From the NCBI RefSeq assembly GCF_039540515.1, contig NZ_BAABFA010000008.1, forward strand, positions 310,001 to 374,000: 64,000 nucleotides of DNA. The letters run 5' to 3'. Below are positions 63,203 to 64,000 of the stretch, in pieces. Under the pieces are notes generated by a model. That model did not search any database. It was not told the origin of the DNA and was given only the letters and a program-made list of their open reading frames with translations. Made by a program: the position numbers and the translations under genes. The stretch comes from Nemorincola caseinilytica (GTDB lineage Bacteria > Bacteroidota > Bacteroidia > Chitinophagales > Chitinophagaceae). Position 1 is the stretch's first letter. The number at the start of each line of letters is the position of its first letter.

Positions 63203-63523
63203 AGTGTGGTCGGTTTTAGTTCTCTAAAGTTCGGGAATATATAGTTAAGGTATTTTTAATGTTTTTTAGACATTAAAAATACCTTATAAAGTGCTTTTAC
63301 GATCTGTGTCTTTATCTAAAGGCTATAGCAGTTATTATTTGCCTCTGTAATGGGCTCTGTTTGAAACGAGACCGGACATGGTAGTGTATACATATGAAGT
63401 AGAGTCGAACGAGTCAAATGCTCGTTTATATGATGAGCTACTTGGCAATGACATTTGCATGCTCATCGATTTGTGGTCGTATTGCAGTATAATACCAGAG
63501 GTGATGTATGTAATCCAGTTTTT
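63203..63523. other. AT-rich gene-poor region
   Basis: About 320 bases, distinctly AT-richer than the rest, hold one strong hairpin and only a 66-codon plus-strand frame (63378) that resembles nothing known. The stretch marks the left side of a probable rearrangement or insertion reaching to about 63700. Confidence 0.5.
63247..63285. terminator. AT-rich 15-bp perfect inverted repeat
   Basis: AAGGTATTTTTAATG (63247-63261) pairs exactly with CATTAAAAATACCTT (63271-63285) around a nine-base loop. It lies 45 bases before the start of the minus-strand helical protein gene, so it is not that gene's terminator; it may end a transcript from the right or be a mobile-element remnant. Confidence 0.5.
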
Positions 63524-63667
63524 CTATTTGGGAATTACCAAGAAATTGATATCCATTACGGTTTCTGCAAATTTATAACCGATCTCATCCACGAAGTTTA
63601 CATAGTCTTGAAAAGTGGTGCCGAATTGCTCCTGAAATTCTTGTTCGAATTCGAAAATGATAGGCAT
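63524..63667 (-). CDS. Possible small AT-rich ORF (47 aa)
   Basis: The frame reads MPIIFEFEQEFQEQFGTTFQ and ends in INFLVIPK. It is acidic and helical, with AT-rich codons unlike the flanking genes. In another frame, immediately downstream on the same strand, LGNSQIEKLDYIHHLWYYTA continues for about 35 codons, so this may be the start of a frameshifted gene. No homologue is recognised. Confidence 0.3.
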   Translation of the reverse strand: MPIIFEFEQEFQEQFGTTFQDYVNFVDEIGYKFAETVMDINFLVIPK

Positions 63668-63700
63668 TTTATTTTTCAGAATAGTACTTTTAGCTCCTTG

Positions 63701-63937
63701 CAAAGCAAGCCTTGCTTCAAAGTGAATGGCAAGGCTTTCGTATGTTTTTTTCAGCAGGAGATGGTCTTCAAGCTGGCAGGGAACGTGCATGAAGAGGCCA
63801 TGGCGCTGCAGGGCGCACATCTGTTCGACCCTTCGGGCAAGGGGCGCGCCATGAAGGAGTGGGTGCAGGTGCCCTACGCACATGCGGCCCAATGGGAACG
63901 CTTTGCAAAGGCCGCCATGGAATATGTGGGTAAATAA
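63701..63937 (+). pseudogene. 5'-truncated TfoX/YjbR-like gene remnant
   Basis: The last 79 codons read KPCFKVNGKAFVCFFQQEMV, LFDPSGKGRAMKEWVQVPYA and AAQWERFAKAAMEYVGK, the C-terminal two thirds of a TfoX-N/YjbR-like family whose members normally start with about 30 more residues ending in GKMFG. Upstream the frame enters AT-rich sequence without any family resemblance, so the N-terminus appears to be lost. A 7-bp palindrome (AAGCAAG C CTTGCTT, about 63705-63719) lies at the junction. Its GC-rich codon use matches the bulk genome, unlike the sequence to its left. Confidence 0.6.
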
Positions 63938-63958
63938 GAAAAAGAGACCGGGCACAGG

Positions 63959-64000
63959 TCATTTCGCTCTCATGCGGTTGTTCTTGGGGTTGTGCTCCAG
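63959..64000 (-). CDS. C-terminal end of a gene running out of the window
   Basis: Reading the minus strand from base 64000, 13 codons (LEHNPKNNRMRAK) precede a TGA at 63961-63959. The codons look like normal host coding sequence, but the fragment is too short for a family call. Confidence 0.4.
   Translation of the reverse strand: MEHNPKNNRMRAK

Noticed and set aside
63378..63578. 66-codon plus-strand frame in the AT-rich patch
   Set aside because: No leader, family resemblance or promoter; the codon pattern is no better than on the opposite strand.

Overview
The window reads as a chromosomal segment of a Bacteroidota bacterium, most likely from the Chitinophagales/Chitinophagaceae. The signs are at least four proteins with C-terminal domains typical of the type IX secretion system (T9SS), SprB-type adhesin repeats, a DUF4294 protein, Bacteroidota-type promoters (TAnnTTTG -7 elements, no evident Shine-Dalgarno signals), and many lipoproteins whose only lipobox-like cue is a cysteine after a short hydrophobic leader. 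GC content looks close to 50 %, and AUA is used very often for isoleucine. I saw no tRNA, rRNA, CRISPR array, insertion sequence or prophage.

Layout. 1-13941: the 3' part of a giant T9SS-exported surface protein (at least 4646 aa; its start lies left of the window). It has about 42 SprB-like repeats of 75 aa, then Ig-like modules, an NHL propeller, a cadherin-like module, more Ig-like modules and a sorting domain. 14029-18383: housekeeping genes, namely a YgiD-type dioxygenase, an AlkA-type glycosylase, two lipoproteins, a tail-anchored J-protein, a PaaY/CaiE-type hexapeptide protein and a cold-shock protein. 18541-24240: a 1400-aa T9SS reprolysin-like metalloprotease and a periplasmic-binding-protein-like protein. 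24361-29476: a compact potassium operon (shortened KdpD-like kinase, KdpE, Kup, outer-membrane porin). 29482-34629: secreted and membrane proteins of unknown role, a DCC-family protein, a small T9SS protein and a GNAT acetyltransferase. 34886-43567: a second giant T9SS protein (2893 aa) with 29 Ig-like repeats. 43677-50550: SppA, SurE, an exported protein often labelled asparagine synthetase B, and an unrecognised 927-aa single-span membrane protein. 50617-59257: a glycan and envelope group (TMTC-like GT-C/TPR protein, Rieske protein, LD-carboxypeptidase, GT-C transferase, O-antigen-ligase-like protein, MeaB GTPase, WecA/TagO-like transferase). 59344-64000: a phospholipase C/S1-P1-fold protein, small lipoprotein and YjbR proteins, an OmpA-family gene broken by a 19-bp tandem duplication, two stress-type proteins, and an AT-rich stretch ending in a 5'-truncated gene remnant.

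How the genes fit together. The secreted giants and the protease share Ig-like modules and related sorting domains, so they probably form one family of surface or secreted T9SS cargo. The Kdp-type regulators sit beside Kup and a porin rather than beside the KdpFABC pump, which suggests a rewired potassium uptake unit. The WecA-like, ligase-like and GT-C proteins are consistent with building a surface polysaccharide or glycosylating exported proteins. The strongest items for follow-up are the two-scale, indel-free repeat structure of the giant adhesin, the frameshifting duplication in the OmpA-family gene, the kdpDE-kup-porin operon, and the 927-aa orphan protein.
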